DNA of 64,000 nucleotides from JBKECP01 sp047974765 (GCA_047974765.1 JBKECP010000020.1:248001-312000); one strand, 5' to 3'; counted from the first letter of the stretch, positions 7,703 through 16,803 are shown. Notes: a model not told the origin generated them from the sequence alone. Translations and numbers: made by a program.

Positions 7703-10700
7703 TTAATGGTGTTGCAGTGAAGCTTCGCAGGGGCGTGTTTCATGTTTTTTGCCGGGTTTGATGCCAAAAATATTCATGGTCAGCCTCGGTATCAACAACA
7801 GTGCTTCGGCAGAGGCGTTAACTGTGGTCTTGATTGGCGATATATGGGCTTTGGGTGCTGACATTTTTCCCTTGAGAGTAATAGCTGAGGGAATTTGTAC
7901 CACCCGGTTTTTGGAGCGGGGCGTCAGCTTCAGGTACATTTCCTGTTTGACCAGGTCGAAGTTGCCCTCTCCACTGGCAATCATTCGGGGCGATTCAAGG
8001 TAGATGGTATCGGTGGTGGCAATACCGGATTTGAAGACAAACTGTGCCATGCTGCAATCGACATAAGTGGATTTATGCAAGGCCGCGCCTGAATAAAGCC
8101 AGGCCAGCAGGTCGGTAGCCAGCACATCGTAGGCGGCACCTTCGATAATGGCATCTTCCAGTGCCAGTGCGATATTGCCATCGAGTGAATGCAGCCACTG
8201 CTCACTGTTGGTGCCTCGGGCACTGAGTCCGCCCCGAATATTGAGTACGCCTTCAATATCGCTGTCCAGGCCCAGATCCCGGATCAGGTGGGTCATGTCA
8301 ATATCAAGTGCCTGCCCACCCATTGAAATAGCCGGTGGTCTGGCTTTCAAATCGATAACGCCACGAAGTTCGGCGGCGGCCTGTTCATAATCTATATTCA
8401 GTGTACGCAGCAGATAAAGATGATCGCGGCCATCGATATCAAGTTGTAATTTGTCGATATGTGTATGCTCGCCCCGGACTTCGTCGAGATGGACATTCAA
8501 TGCAATGGGGAATGTCGGCAGGTGTGCTATCAGTGTTTCCAGCGGATGTGCCTCTGTTTCGTCTGTTTTAACATTTTTGTCAGGCGGCTGGATGGCTGCT
8601 GTGTTCGTCGAAGCCTGCAAGCCAATATCCTTCAGCTGCACGCCGGGTGATTCAACCTGAACGCTGAGCCCGCTGAGCCCGTTCTCTGTCCAGTCAACGG
8701 CTGCCTTGCTCGTCCACTGTGTTTCACCCAGACGCGACAGGCCTTTGAGCGTCAGTGTGCCCGGCTGAACGTTGATATCCAGTTCGCTGTGAAAGGCCGC
8801 CAGCGGCAGGCCGGACAGCTCTTTCAACAGTGCCTGATTGTTAATACTCAAAACTGAGTTGATCAGTCCTTCAGGTTTATGTGGCAGACCGGTAATCTCG
8901 CCGCTGACTTGCAGTGCAATGTTGTTTTCATTCTGTAGATTTTTGGCGTTGAAGTGATCGATAGTCCAGCCATTCTTCAGTTGCTTTAAGTGCATGTTTG
9001 CCTGGGTTTGCCCAAGAGGCTGCCCCGGTGCGACAGTTAACAGGTAGTGCTCCAGTAACGTGCGGTTGTCCAGGTGTTCAATGTCAAATTGCAATTGAGT
9101 GCCAGACAGTGGCACAAGGGAAGAAACAGAACCTGCCAGTTGCAGTTTGAGTGCTTTGGCGTCAATGGTTCCCTGAATTTTTTTAAGCTGGTAGTGTTCA
9201 TTTTTTTGCGCCAGTTCAGCCTTTATACGCACAGGACCATAGGCCGGTGCACTGCCATTGAAATAACGGGCAAGGGCGGCGGTGTCATCACTATTGAGCG
9301 TCAGTTGACCAAGGGTTTTTTCAAAGCGCAGATCATGGCCGGGGAATATCGTCGTACTAAAATTATTAAGGTGCAGGGTTAATGCCTGTGTCAGTAATTC
9401 ACCACGGCCTTTTTGCACCAGCAGCTGGTCTCCACTGCCCTGTAAAGAGGCTGTTATTGCCAGGTTTTGGGCCTCGGGCAATGACAGTTCCAGCCATTGA
9501 TTGAGCGCTGCAAAATTGGCGGCATTGAGGTTCAGTTGCAGATCCACACCGCTTACTGAGGATGGATTTATGGGGCGTTGCAGGCTGATCTTGTCAATCT
9601 TTCCTGTGGCGTAGAGGCGCAAACCATCGTGTTCACCAAATTCGGCAATAATCCCCGAGGCGCGCAGCTGGTGGGTGTCGCCCCGAATGATGCCGGACAT
9701 TTGCCAGGGGCCAGGCTCGACAGGCAATTTACCCAGCCAGGGTTCGAGTACGGCCAGTTGTGGCCCTTGCAGTTTGATGTTCAGTTCCCGGCTGAGATTG
9801 CTCAGGTCAGAGGTGTCACCATCCAGTGCGCCACTGATATCAACCTGTAATCCGTCCTGGTGTTGCGTGTGAACTTCAAAATGATTGATAAGTACACGCT
9901 CCAGCGGTCCGGTCAGTTCGATGGTGGCATCCGCCTCGCCCAGCCCGCGAAGATCTAACCCGATCCAGTTGATCAGATGCCTGAGATCTGCCATTTGTCC
10001 CCGTGCGATAAGGTCAATATCTGCACCGCGGTTACTCTGGTAATGAAAGTCACCCTGGGCATTGAATTCGTAATCGGGCTGATTCAATAGATGAAAACGG
10101 GCATCGCTGAGACTAAAGGCCTGCAGATCTCCCTGTAAACGGCCCTCAACAGTCAATTGCCCGGCAATGTCCGGCGGGGTGGCCAGCGGTTGTAATAGGG
10201 GGTAGATATCGGGAAAGGATGCGTTGAGGTTGAGGTCATAACGGAAGGATTCGCTACCACCGCGAACTTCGCCGTCAATACTGGCCAGACGGGTGTGACG
10301 AACACCTTTAAATTCACCGCGAACCTCAAGACCGGCAAAGCCCTGTTCACTGTGCAAGGCGCTCAGGGACAGTTGCAGGGCTATCGCTTCGCCGTGGTAA
10401 TCACTACTGCCGTGAATTTCATAGTGATCATCATCTATACGTATACCCTGCAGCGACTTCAGCGGTATGATCCGGATATCTTTGCTCTGGGAGATAATCT
10501 GCGCCGCATCGATCTCAAGCTGGTCCGGCAGCCAGCGTAAATGGCGCATCCAGGCTTGCGGACTTGGATCTTCTGTACTGTCCTGGCCTGCGATATACAC
10601 TGTGACATTATCGGCCTTCAGATTCGATCCGCGCAGCTGATTGAACAGGATCGAGCTGAGACTGGTACGCGCCTGTAAATTAATGACCGATACCAATGGT

Positions 10701-10933
10701 GCCTCTTTACTGCCTTGTTGTGTGAGATAAACTCCCTTGATAGTGATTACTTCACCATCGTCTGTGCTGGAGATGCCATTTAGCTTTAATTGCAGCGGAG
10801 TAAATCGATCAACGGCCCACTGGGCTATTTGCAGGGCTTTTTCCGGAGATTGCAGCAGCAGGTAAGCGGTTGCAAGGCAAGTGCTGCTTATCAGTATCAA
10901 CAGCAGGACAGACAGGATGATGAAACGGCGCAT
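7703..10933 (-). CDS. AsmA-family giant envelope protein
   Basis: 1076 aa with one N-terminal transmembrane anchor (MRRFIILSVLLLILISSTC) and a long beta-rich periplasmic part. The C-terminal region carries the AsmA-like segment (IEGVLNIRGGLSARGTNS; YLKLTPRSKNRVVQIPSA; LKGKMSAPKAHISPIK). Large AsmA-like proteins are bridge-type lipid transporters between inner and outer membranes (TamB/YhdP/AsmA group); this protein's cargo is not known. I use the ATG at 10933, preceded by GGAG, rather than a TTG seven codons upstream. It is likely a single gene with its own promoter near tRNA-Leu. Confidence 0.82.
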   Translation of the reverse strand: MRRFIILSVLLLILISSTCLATAYLLLQSPEKALQIAQWAVDRFTPLQLKLNGISSTDDGEVITIKGVYLTQQGSKEAPLVSVINLQARTSLSSILFNQLRGSNLKADNVTVYIAGQDSTEDPSPQAWMRHLRWLPDQLEIDAAQIISQSKDIRIIPLKSLQGIRIDDDHYEIHGSSDYHGEAIALQLSLSALHSEQGFAGLEVRGEFKGVRHTRLASIDGEVRGGSESFRYDLNLNASFPDIYPLLQPLATPPDIAGQLTVEGRLQGDLQAFSLSDARFHLLNQPDYEFNAQGDFHYQSNRGADIDLIARGQMADLRHLINWIGLDLRGLGEADATIELTGPLERVLINHFEVHTQHQDGLQVDISGALDGDTSDLSNLSRELNIKLQGPQLAVLEPWLGKLPVEPGPWQMSGIIRGDTHQLRASGIIAEFGEHDGLRLYATGKIDKISLQRPINPSSVSGVDLQLNLNAANFAALNQWLELSLPEAQNLAITASLQGSGDQLLVQKGRGELLTQALTLHLNNFSTTIFPGHDLRFEKTLGQLTLNSDDTAALARYFNGSAPAYGPVRIKAELAQKNEHYQLKKIQGTIDAKALKLQLAGSVSSLVPLSGTQLQFDIEHLDNRTLLEHYLLTVAPGQPLGQTQANMHLKQLKNGWTIDHFNAKNLQNENNIALQVSGEITGLPHKPEGLINSVLSINNQALLKELSGLPLAAFHSELDINVQPGTLTLKGLSRLGETQWTSKAAVDWTENGLSGLSVQVESPGVQLKDIGLQASTNTAAIQPPDKNVKTDETEAHPLETLIAHLPTFPIALNVHLDEVRGEHTHIDKLQLDIDGRDHLYLLRTLNIDYEQAAAELRGVIDLKARPPAISMGGQALDIDMTHLIRDLGLDSDIEGVLNIRGGLSARGTNSEQWLHSLDGNIALALEDAIIEGAAYDVLATDLLAWLYSGAALHKSTYVDCSMAQFVFKSGIATTDTIYLESPRMIASGEGNFDLVKQEMYLKLTPRSKNRVVQIPSAITLKGKMSAPKAHISPIKTTVNASAEALLLIPRLTMNIFGIKPGKKHETRPCEASLQHH

Positions 10934-11011
10934 CGGGTCTCCGGGCAGGTCCAAAGGAAAAGGCGAATTCTAGCACTGGCACACTGACATTGCGCCAGTG
11001 CCCGGCGTCTG

Positions 11012-11020
11012 TGCTATGAT
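11012..11020 (+). promoter_or_regulatory. Extended -10 promoter element for tRNA-Leu(TAA)
   Basis: TGC-TATGAT is an extended -10 box (TGn-TATGAT) about 60 bases upstream of tRNA-Leu. A TTGCGC at the proper side, 19 bases upstream, is a weak -35. The leader that would be made contains TTGGTAGACACA (11032-11043), a copy of the tRNA-Leu D-arm sequence. Confidence 0.5.
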
Positions 11021-11076
11021 GCCGCCGCTAGTTGGTAGACACATGTCCAACATTTTTGTTCAGTAATATTTATCAT

Positions 11077-11164
11077 GCCCGGATGGTGAAATTGGTAGAC
11101 ACAGGAGACTTAAAATCTCCCGCCTATTGCAGGCGTGCCGGTTCGATTCCGGCTCCGGGCACCA
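11077..11164 (+). tRNA. tRNA-Leu (anticodon TAA)
   Basis: 88-nt class II tRNA with acceptor GCCCGGA paired to TCCGGGC, anticodon TAA at 11111-11113 in the loop of the GGAGA/TCTCC stem, a long variable arm, GGTTCGATTCC T-arm, and encoded CCA. Confidence 0.98.
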
Positions 11165-11343
11165 TTTTCAGGGCGGTTCTGATACCCATAAAAAAATATC
11201 ATTATTACCAGAGAGATAAATGGCCTGGTTGTGGATGGGTTGTAACCGGACAAACAAAATTAAAAAGGAATATATGTAAACCAGTCTGAATACCTGTTGG
11301 TTTGATAAATTATTCCAATATTCAACTGAAGTAGGGGCATCTG

Positions 11344-11682
11344 GTGAAAATTTTATCCATCTTGATATTGACGGTGTTTTTGGTCGCTTGTGGCAATTCC
11401 GGTGATCATTCAGTTGCGCTGGATCTGTCACAACTACCATTGACAGTAGTGGCTGATATTGAACTGGATTCGCAGGTGGAAGAGGGTATTGAGGCCTTTG
11501 GCAGCTTCTATCAGGGTGAAGAGGAGGTGCTCATTACAGTGAGTGAGTCTGTGGCCAGTCAGGCAGGTATTGATATCAACAATGATTACACCGGCAAAGT
11601 CGAGTTGACACTGAGTGCTGAACACGGCGTGTCCAGTCCGTTTGCCCGTTTTTATATTGTGTCCAAACTGCGAAAGCTGTAA
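11344..11682 (+). CDS. Small lipoprotein of unknown function
   Basis: 112 aa with a GTG start preceded by AGGGG. A short signal peptide ends in the lipobox LVAC followed by GNSGDHS. The mature part is about 95 residues, with a charged, acidic central region (ELDSQVEEGIEAFGSFYQGEEEV) and mixed beta prediction. I recognise no family. Repeat copy B begins 36 bases after its stop. It is not clearly in an operon with the DUF3348 gene, which starts 470 bases later. Confidence 0.65.
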   Translation: MKILSILILTVFLVACGNSGDHSVALDLSQLPLTVVADIELDSQVEEGIEAFGSFYQGEEEVLITVSESVASQAGIDINNDYTGKVELTLSAEHGVSSPFARFYIVSKLRKL

Positions 11683-11717
11683 TCACACAAAAGCCAAAAA
11701 CCAGACAGTTGCATTAT

Positions 11718-11920
11718 CCTGGGATCCGCAGTTGGACGTGTCCAGTGGTGCTGTAATGGGTGTGTCAGGCAAAGCGGAACAACGCTGCCTGACGCGCCGG
11801 GTGCAGTTCCAGTGGGGTGCGTAGCGGTTTCACCCGGAAGGTGAGTGCGATCAAAGACCAGAAGCTCAGTATTCATACGGCTTTCAAGAAGAAAACAAGC
11901 GCTCGACTGCGGAATCCAGG
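11718..11920 (+). mobile_element. MITE-like repeat, copy B (203 bp)
   Basis: Starts CCTGGGATCCGCAGTTGG and ends GACTGCGGAATCCAGG, imperfect terminal inverted repeats of about 21 bp. It is nearly colinear with copy A but 31 bases shorter; the segment around 11840-11910 is almost identical between the two. TTAT flanks it on the left and GTTAT on the right. No open reading frame of note. The remaining 11921-12153 is AT-richer and holds no gene that I can see. Confidence 0.8.
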
Positions 11921-12153
11921 GTTATCGAACCAGTGTCTGGTTGAAAGCACCTGTTCAAGCGGGTTTTAGAGAATGAGTATCTGTGGCCTGTGAGGCAGCT
12001 TGCAGGCCTGTTTCAGGCGCTTGTTTCAGTTTGTCGCGCACGTATAATGCCGCCTTGGCTTACTTATAAGGCCACTTTAATAAATCAATATACGTCAATG
12101 ATTTAGGCATTGTTTCTACAGTAAACTCTCCTGAGTTTTGACGGTGATGAGAG

Positions 12154-12882
12154 ATGATTCGAACACCGCCTGCTTCCACACTGACCCAATCCCGCCTTGC
12201 CAGCCAACTGGCACGGATAGCTGCCCCTGTGACACAGCAGCCACCAGGCCAGTTTGCCGAACGCCTGGGGCGGCTGATTGATCTGTCCAGCTCGGTTTCT
12301 CTTTCTGTCACATTGGCGGGCTTAAAGCGGTGCCCCTTTGAGGCCATTCCCGGTGGTGTCCGGCGTGCCCGGGAAGATTTTATCAAGGTGCATGGCGCTA
12401 TGGTGGCAGCCATTATGCGCTCGCTGGTGCCTGGCAGCGGTCCCTCACGTATCAAATGGCCCCGGTCGCCCGAAGAGGGCGGACAAGCGGCTGCGGAAAG
12501 TTACGGCAAATTCTACAGTGCCCATCAGCGGGAAATGGATGCCCGTGTTCGCGGCTTACAGGAGCGGGTGCGAGATAACCTGAGCGGTATCAGCCCGATG
12601 CTGGCGGAGTTAGCTCAGCTGGATGCGGCATTGAGTGATGCACTGGCTGTGGACAGTCGCCGCCTGTTGGCCTCCATTCCGGTACAGGTTATTGCCCGGG
12701 TACAGGCATTGCGCGCAAGTGCGATAGACGATGAATCCATCGAACAGCAACTGCAAGCAGACTTGCAGGGTTTGTTGCTGGCCGAGGCCGAGGTGAGGTT
12801 GCTGCCTGCACAGGGTTTGGTTGAAGCCGCGGCGGAACAGGCTGGTGCTCAGGCGCCTGTCGCCAGTTCCGGTGCTCATTAA
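12154..12882 (+). CDS. DUF3348-family protein, first gene of the stator-like operon
   Basis: 242 aa, no signal peptide or membrane segment, so cytoplasmic. It matches the DUF3348 type: Arg-rich N-terminus, then KRCPFEAIPGGVRRAREDF, then KVHGAMVAAIMRSLVPGSG, and a helical C-terminal half. In other Proteobacteria DUF3348 genes are found beside DUF802, OmpA-family and DUF2894 genes, as here. Function unknown. The C-terminal Ala/Gln-rich tail (LVEAAAEQAGAQAPVA) is probably disordered. The gene leads a four-gene run with small gaps or overlaps, so coexpression is likely. Confidence 0.75.
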   Translation: MIRTPPASTLTQSRLASQLARIAAPVTQQPPGQFAERLGRLIDLSSSVSLSVTLAGLKRCPFEAIPGGVRRAREDFIKVHGAMVAAIMRSLVPGSGPSRIKWPRSPEEGGQAAAESYGKFYSAHQREMDARVRGLQERVRDNLSGISPMLAELAQLDAALSDALAVDSRRLLASIPVQVIARVQALRASAIDDESIEQQLQADLQGLLLAEAEVRLLPAQGLVEAAAEQAGAQAPVASSGAH

Positions 12883-12910
12883 AGTACACAAAATTAAAGT
12901 ACACAAAGAT
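12881..12910. repeat. Two tandem 15-bp units between DUF3348 and DUF802
   Basis: AAAGTACACAAAATT is followed directly by AAAGTACACAAAGAT, 13 of 15 bases identical, overlapping the DUF3348 stop and lying 11 bases before the DUF802 start. It may be slippage or a regulatory site in the translation-initiation region. Confidence 0.7.
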
Positions 12911-12921
12911 AGCGAATTACT

Positions 12922-15297
12922 ATGAAGACACTTTTATTCCCCACTGCAGCACTGACTGGAGCAATAGCCATATTCTGGATGGGACTGACTTTCCTGGCCG
13001 GTACGCAGGGGCAGTGGCTGGCTTTGGCGGTGATATTGGTGATTGCCGGTGTTTATTTGCTGGGTCTGCTGGAATTACTACGCTATCGCACAGATACAGT
13101 GGTATTACAGCATGTTATTGAAAGTACCTGCGCCGACGATAGTGAATCAGCTCTATCTATGCCCGACTGGTTAAATACCTTGCCTAAAACATTGCGTCGC
13201 GCTGTACAGGCGCGTATCGAAGGGGAGCGCAGTGGCTTGCCCGTGCCCGTGTTTAGCGCTTATCTGGTTGGTTTGCTGGTAATGCTCGGTCTGCTGGGCA
13301 CTTTTTTTGGCATGGTTGACACCCTTTCCGGTGCACGGGTAGCGCTGGATGCCAATGCTGATCTGGAGGCTATTCGCAGTGGGTTGGCAGCACCTATTGC
13401 CGGCCTGGGTGTGGCTTTTGGCACTTCCGTTGCCGGTATTGCTGCCTCGGCCGCACTGGGGTTGTGCTCGGTGCTGGTACGCCGGGAACGGGCATTGGCA
13501 GTGGCGGCCCTCGATGAGATTTCTGCCCGTTATTTTTCCGGACACGACAGGGCTTATCGTCAGTTGCAGGCCTTTGATGCCATGCAGGCGCAGGCTGAAG
13601 TGTTGCCACAGATAGCCCGGCAATTGCTTTCACTGACCAGTGACATCAATACATTGGGCAGTGAACTCCACCAAACACTGCTGGATAATCAGGCGCGTTT
13701 TTTTGAACAGCACAGCACTGACAGCAAAGTGCTGGCCGACACTATCACCGGTATGGCAACACAGCTCAAAGATACACTGCTGGATAGTCAACGTGGTTTT
13801 CTTGAGCAGCACAGTGACAGCAGCCAGGTTCTCGCCAATAGCCTGACCCAGGCTGGGGCCGAGGTTAACGCTACTATTCTCAAGCGGCAACAGGCTTTTC
13901 TGGATCAACACCGCAGTGACACAGGTGCACTGGTTGAACGCTTAACAGCGATGCTCGGCAAGCTTGCCGATAACCTGAGTGATAACCAGAGCCAGCTCCA
14001 AATACGACTTGAAGAGGATTTTGGCACTCTGGCTACATCTATCGGTGCGGCACTTGAGGCTCACCTTGCCGGCAGTGGCCGACTGGTGGGAGAAAACCTC
14101 CAGCCGCTTGTCGAGCAGGCTATGCGCAGTGTGGTTGATCACAGTGAGCGCAGTCAAAAACGGCTGATTGATATTAGTGATGAAAAACTGGGTTATCTGG
14201 CTGAGCGCCTGGACAGTACCACTGATAATCTGCGCACAAGTTTGCACGATAACGCACAGGCACAGCGCGAAGCGCAGCATGAACTCAGCCAGCATTTTGC
14301 TGAAACACTACAACACAGTGCCGCTGAACTTATCGGGCGCCAGCAAAGTACTTTTGCCAGTCTTGGTGAGCAACAGCAAGTGCTGCTTGAGCAGTTAAGC
14401 GTGCAATATCAGCAAAAAGCCAGTGAACTGGCAACGCAGCAGCATGAGGCGATGTCGCAATTACTCAGCCGCTCAGGTGAGTTAATAGCCAGCAATGCTG
14501 ATCTGCTAACAGAACGTGTACAGGCAGAACAGCAGTGGCTGGCCTCTCACCAGCAGCGCATGGAAGCCATCGCCAGTACCACTGGCACTGCGCTGGAGCA
14601 GTTGCATGTAGCTGAGGAACAGCGCAGCGAAGCGGCTTTGCAACGTCTGGCTGCACTTGAAGACAGCGTTGCCGACCACCTGGCACGCCTTGGGGCTGAA
14701 CTGGAGACGCCGATGCTGCAATTAATTGAAAGTGCTTCTGAGACACCGCGGGCGGCGGCAGAGGTAATATCGCGCTTGCGTGAAGAGCTTGGTAATGGCA
14801 TTGAACGTGACAATCATCTGCTACAGGAGCGACAACTGCTACTGGAGCAGTTAATGCAGTTAATGCAGAGCATGGATGAAAATGCCAGCGCCCAGCGCGA
14901 GGGTTTGGCTGGTGCTGCAGATCGTTCTGCCAATGTGCTTCACCAAATTGGTGAACGCTTTGATGAACAGTTGGCACAACGCCTGCAACGTATGGATGAA
15001 TTGTTGGCTGACGTTTCCAGTGGCGCTATTGAGATTTCCAGCCTGGGTGAATCGCTAGAGGTGGCTGTAAACGGCTTTGGTGAAGCCAATGGTGCCTTGA
15101 TAAGCGCTCTGGAGCGCATTGAGCAGGCTCTGGAGCAGGGCAGTACCCGCAGTGATGAACAGTTGGCTTATTACGTTGCCCAGGCGCGTGAAATTATTGA
15201 TCACAGCGTATTGTCACAGAAAGAATTGATCGAGGGTCTGCGTCAATTGGGTAAGCAGGAAAATCTGTTTGACACTGAAAAGGCAGAGAGCATCTGA
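12922..15297 (+). CDS. DUF802 protein: MotA/ExbB/ZorA-like membrane subunit with long coiled-coil tail
   Basis: 791 aa. The N-terminus has two transmembrane helices (about residues 7-25 and 31-52) and, after a cytoplasmic stretch, two more (about 111-135, LVGLLVMLGLLGTFFGMV; and 156-186, LAAPIAGLGVAFGTSVAG). The GTFFG and AFGTSVAG elements are like the TM3/TM4 core of MotA/TolQ/ExbB/ZorA stator subunits. Residues about 195-791 form a very long predicted coiled coil rich in Gln, Glu and His, including three 33-residue repeats. ZorA proteins of Zorya antiphage systems have the same plan of stator core plus long cytoplasmic tail; family membership and role here are inference. Its stop overlaps the next start (TGATG). 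Confidence 0.78.
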   Translation: MKTLLFPTAALTGAIAIFWMGLTFLAGTQGQWLALAVILVIAGVYLLGLLELLRYRTDTVVLQHVIESTCADDSESALSMPDWLNTLPKTLRRAVQARIEGERSGLPVPVFSAYLVGLLVMLGLLGTFFGMVDTLSGARVALDANADLEAIRSGLAAPIAGLGVAFGTSVAGIAASAALGLCSVLVRRERALAVAALDEISARYFSGHDRAYRQLQAFDAMQAQAEVLPQIARQLLSLTSDINTLGSELHQTLLDNQARFFEQHSTDSKVLADTITGMATQLKDTLLDSQRGFLEQHSDSSQVLANSLTQAGAEVNATILKRQQAFLDQHRSDTGALVERLTAMLGKLADNLSDNQSQLQIRLEEDFGTLATSIGAALEAHLAGSGRLVGENLQPLVEQAMRSVVDHSERSQKRLIDISDEKLGYLAERLDSTTDNLRTSLHDNAQAQREAQHELSQHFAETLQHSAAELIGRQQSTFASLGEQQQVLLEQLSVQYQQKASELATQQHEAMSQLLSRSGELIASNADLLTERVQAEQQWLASHQQRMEAIASTTGTALEQLHVAEEQRSEAALQRLAALEDSVADHLARLGAELETPMLQLIESASETPRAAAEVISRLREELGNGIERDNHLLQERQLLLEQLMQLMQSMDENASAQREGLAGAADRSANVLHQIGERFDEQLAQRLQRMDELLADVSSGAIEISSLGESLEVAVNGFGEANGALISALERIEQALEQGSTRSDEQLAYYVAQAREIIDHSVLSQKELIEGLRQLGKQENLFDTEKAESI
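13678..13974 (+). repeat. Three tandem 33-residue (99-bp) coiled-coil repeats inside DUF802 gene
   Basis: Units begin at 13678 (LLDNQARFFEQH), 13777 (LLDSQRGFLEQH) and 13876 (ILKRQQAFLDQH), spaced exactly 99 bases. 33 residues equal three hendecads, a period typical of right-handed or nearly straight coiled coils. The DNA sequences have diverged, so the repeats are old and maintained at protein level. Confidence 0.85.
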
Positions 15298-15935
15298 TGG
15301 CCGAGCTGGAGCAAAGTCACATGGATGAAACACCTGTATGGGCTGTCTTTGGTGATTTAATGGCTGGTCTGACGGGTGTTTTTGTACTGATACTGGTCTG
15401 GGTGGTGGCCTATCAGGTGGAGTTGGCCAGTTCTCTGGCTGAGGAAACTGAACGGCGGCAGGAGGAACAGCAACGTCGGGTTGCGCTTGAGGATGCTCTG
15501 GCCGGACCACTGGCCAGTGGCCGTATTTCCCTGCGCGATGGCCGTATCGGTATCAGTGGCAGTGTTTTGTTCAATCTCAACTCTGCCGATTTGCAGCCCG
15601 AGGGACGCGAATTGCTGAACAGCCTGATTGGCCCGTTACAGGTTTATCTGGCAGACAGGGATGAGCTGCTGATGGTAAGCGGTTTTACCGATGATCTTGC
15701 CATTTGGCAGGGCAATCTGCATTTTCAGGATAACTGGGAATTATCGGCCCAGCGGGCACTGACGGTAACCCGTGCACTGGTGGCGGCAGGTATGAGTGCT
15801 AATCGTGTATTTGCCTCTGCTTTTGGTGAACAGCAACCGGTAGCCAGCAATAGCGATGCTGAAGGTCGTGCCCGCAATCGGCGGGTGGAAATGGCGCCGG
15901 TACCACGGGCGACAGCGAGTGAAGTCAGTGACTGA
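15297..15935 (+). CDS. OmpA/MotB-like stator partner protein
   Basis: 212 aa. The N-terminus fits a MotB/ZorB-type plug and single membrane helix (WAVFGDLMAGLTGVFVLILVW) with Asp20 in the place of the ion-carrying Asp of MotB/ZorB. A short helical linker (about 45-70) leads to an OmpA-like peptidoglycan-binding domain (residues about 75-205): SVLFNLNSADL, then DNWELSAQRA, and ARNRRVEM, with the diaminopimelate-contacting Asp and Arg types present. It is predicted to form a stator with the DUF802 subunit, anchored to peptidoglycan. The ATG overlaps the DUF802 stop by one base. Confidence 0.82.
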   Translation: MAELEQSHMDETPVWAVFGDLMAGLTGVFVLILVWVVAYQVELASSLAEETERRQEEQQRRVALEDALAGPLASGRISLRDGRIGISGSVLFNLNSADLQPEGRELLNSLIGPLQVYLADRDELLMVSGFTDDLAIWQGNLHFQDNWELSAQRALTVTRALVAAGMSANRVFASAFGEQQPVASNSDAEGRARNRRVEMAPVPRATASEVSD

Positions 15936-16803
15936 CAAAACGGCAGACAAAACAATACGCGGTTCAGTGCAGATCCCAATAGAATCTGCACAGATAAATG
16001 ATGTAGATGATTACGACTGGCCGGCACACTTTGCCAGTCTGCCGTCGGCTGAGATAATCAGCGTTGACACACTGGCTGAGCACATGAAAACACTGGAAAA
16101 AAAGGGCTTTGGTGGTTTTCGGCCTGCTCGCTGGCGCTATATCCAGGCACTGTATAAAAAAGCTGCAAAGCTGCGCCCTGAGCGTGCCCGGCCGCCATTG
16201 CAACAGGCTGTGCAGGCACTGATACAACTACTTGATGAGCTGCGCGGGCGTCTGCCACAGGTGCTGGCAAAGGCCGCAGAATTAAGTGAGCGACAGCCTT
16301 TGTTGGTTAAGCAGTGCGAGCGCCTGTTGGCGCGCAGTGATTTTGATGCCCTTGAACGCCTGGCCAACCGGGTCGGACGCAGCCAGGGCCGCCCGTTGGC
16401 GGCCCTGGTGACAAGTCTGAATCAGGCCTTGGCCATAGAGCCTGAGTACAACACAGACAGCACATTGGCCAATACTTTGCGTAGCCAGGAAAGCGAGCTG
16501 GTGGCGGCGCACATTCAGAATCTGCCCGGACAGTATGGCCAACAACACACTGAGTCGCATCGTGAACTGCGTTCAGTCTGCGCCTACCGCGAAAGTATCA
16601 GGCGACTGGGCGCAAACCAGCTGGTAGCTCGCACTATCGCTGAAGCCCCACCAGAATCCGGCCCCCTTAACCCACAGATGCTGGCCACCCAGACTCTGGC
16701 GCGTATGCAACAACTGTCATCTGCTTGCAGTGTTCACTACGTCAATTATCTACAAACACTGTTGCTACTTGATTCACTGCCTTCAAAATATGAGCCTTCT
16801 TAG
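15928..16803 (+). CDS. DUF2894-family protein, last gene of the stator-like operon
   Basis: About 291 aa, cytoplasmic, mostly helical and basic. Fits DUF2894: a region with LEKKGFGGFRPARWRYIQALYKKA, followed by helical SLNQALAIEPEYN and an elongated C-terminus. I use the GTG at 15928, which overlaps the OmpA-like stop (15933-15935); another GTG lies at 15919 and the frame continues upstream without a ribosome-binding site. Homologues occur next to DUF802/DUF3348 genes, so it probably acts with them. Function unknown. Downstream is the IS1380 remnant. Confidence 0.72.
   Translation: MTDKTADKTIRGSVQIPIESAQINDVDDYDWPAHFASLPSAEIISVDTLAEHMKTLEKKGFGGFRPARWRYIQALYKKAAKLRPERARPPLQQAVQALIQLLDELRGRLPQVLAKAAELSERQPLLVKQCERLLARSDFDALERLANRVGRSQGRPLAALVTSLNQALAIEPEYNTDSTLANTLRSQESELVAAHIQNLPGQYGQQHTESHRELRSVCAYRESIRRLGANQLVARTIAEAPPESGPLNPQMLATQTLARMQQLSSACSVHYVNYLQTLLLLDSLPSKYEPS

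Noticed and set aside
11032..11103. A tRNA attachment site (att) at tRNA-Leu
   Set aside because: The D-arm copy is only 12 bases, 60 bases apart, inside the leader; no integrase gene is present in the window.
12154..16803. A complete Zorya antiphage system
   Set aside because: ZorC- and ZorD-type genes (EH_signature protein, SNF2 helicase) are absent; only the stator part is similar.
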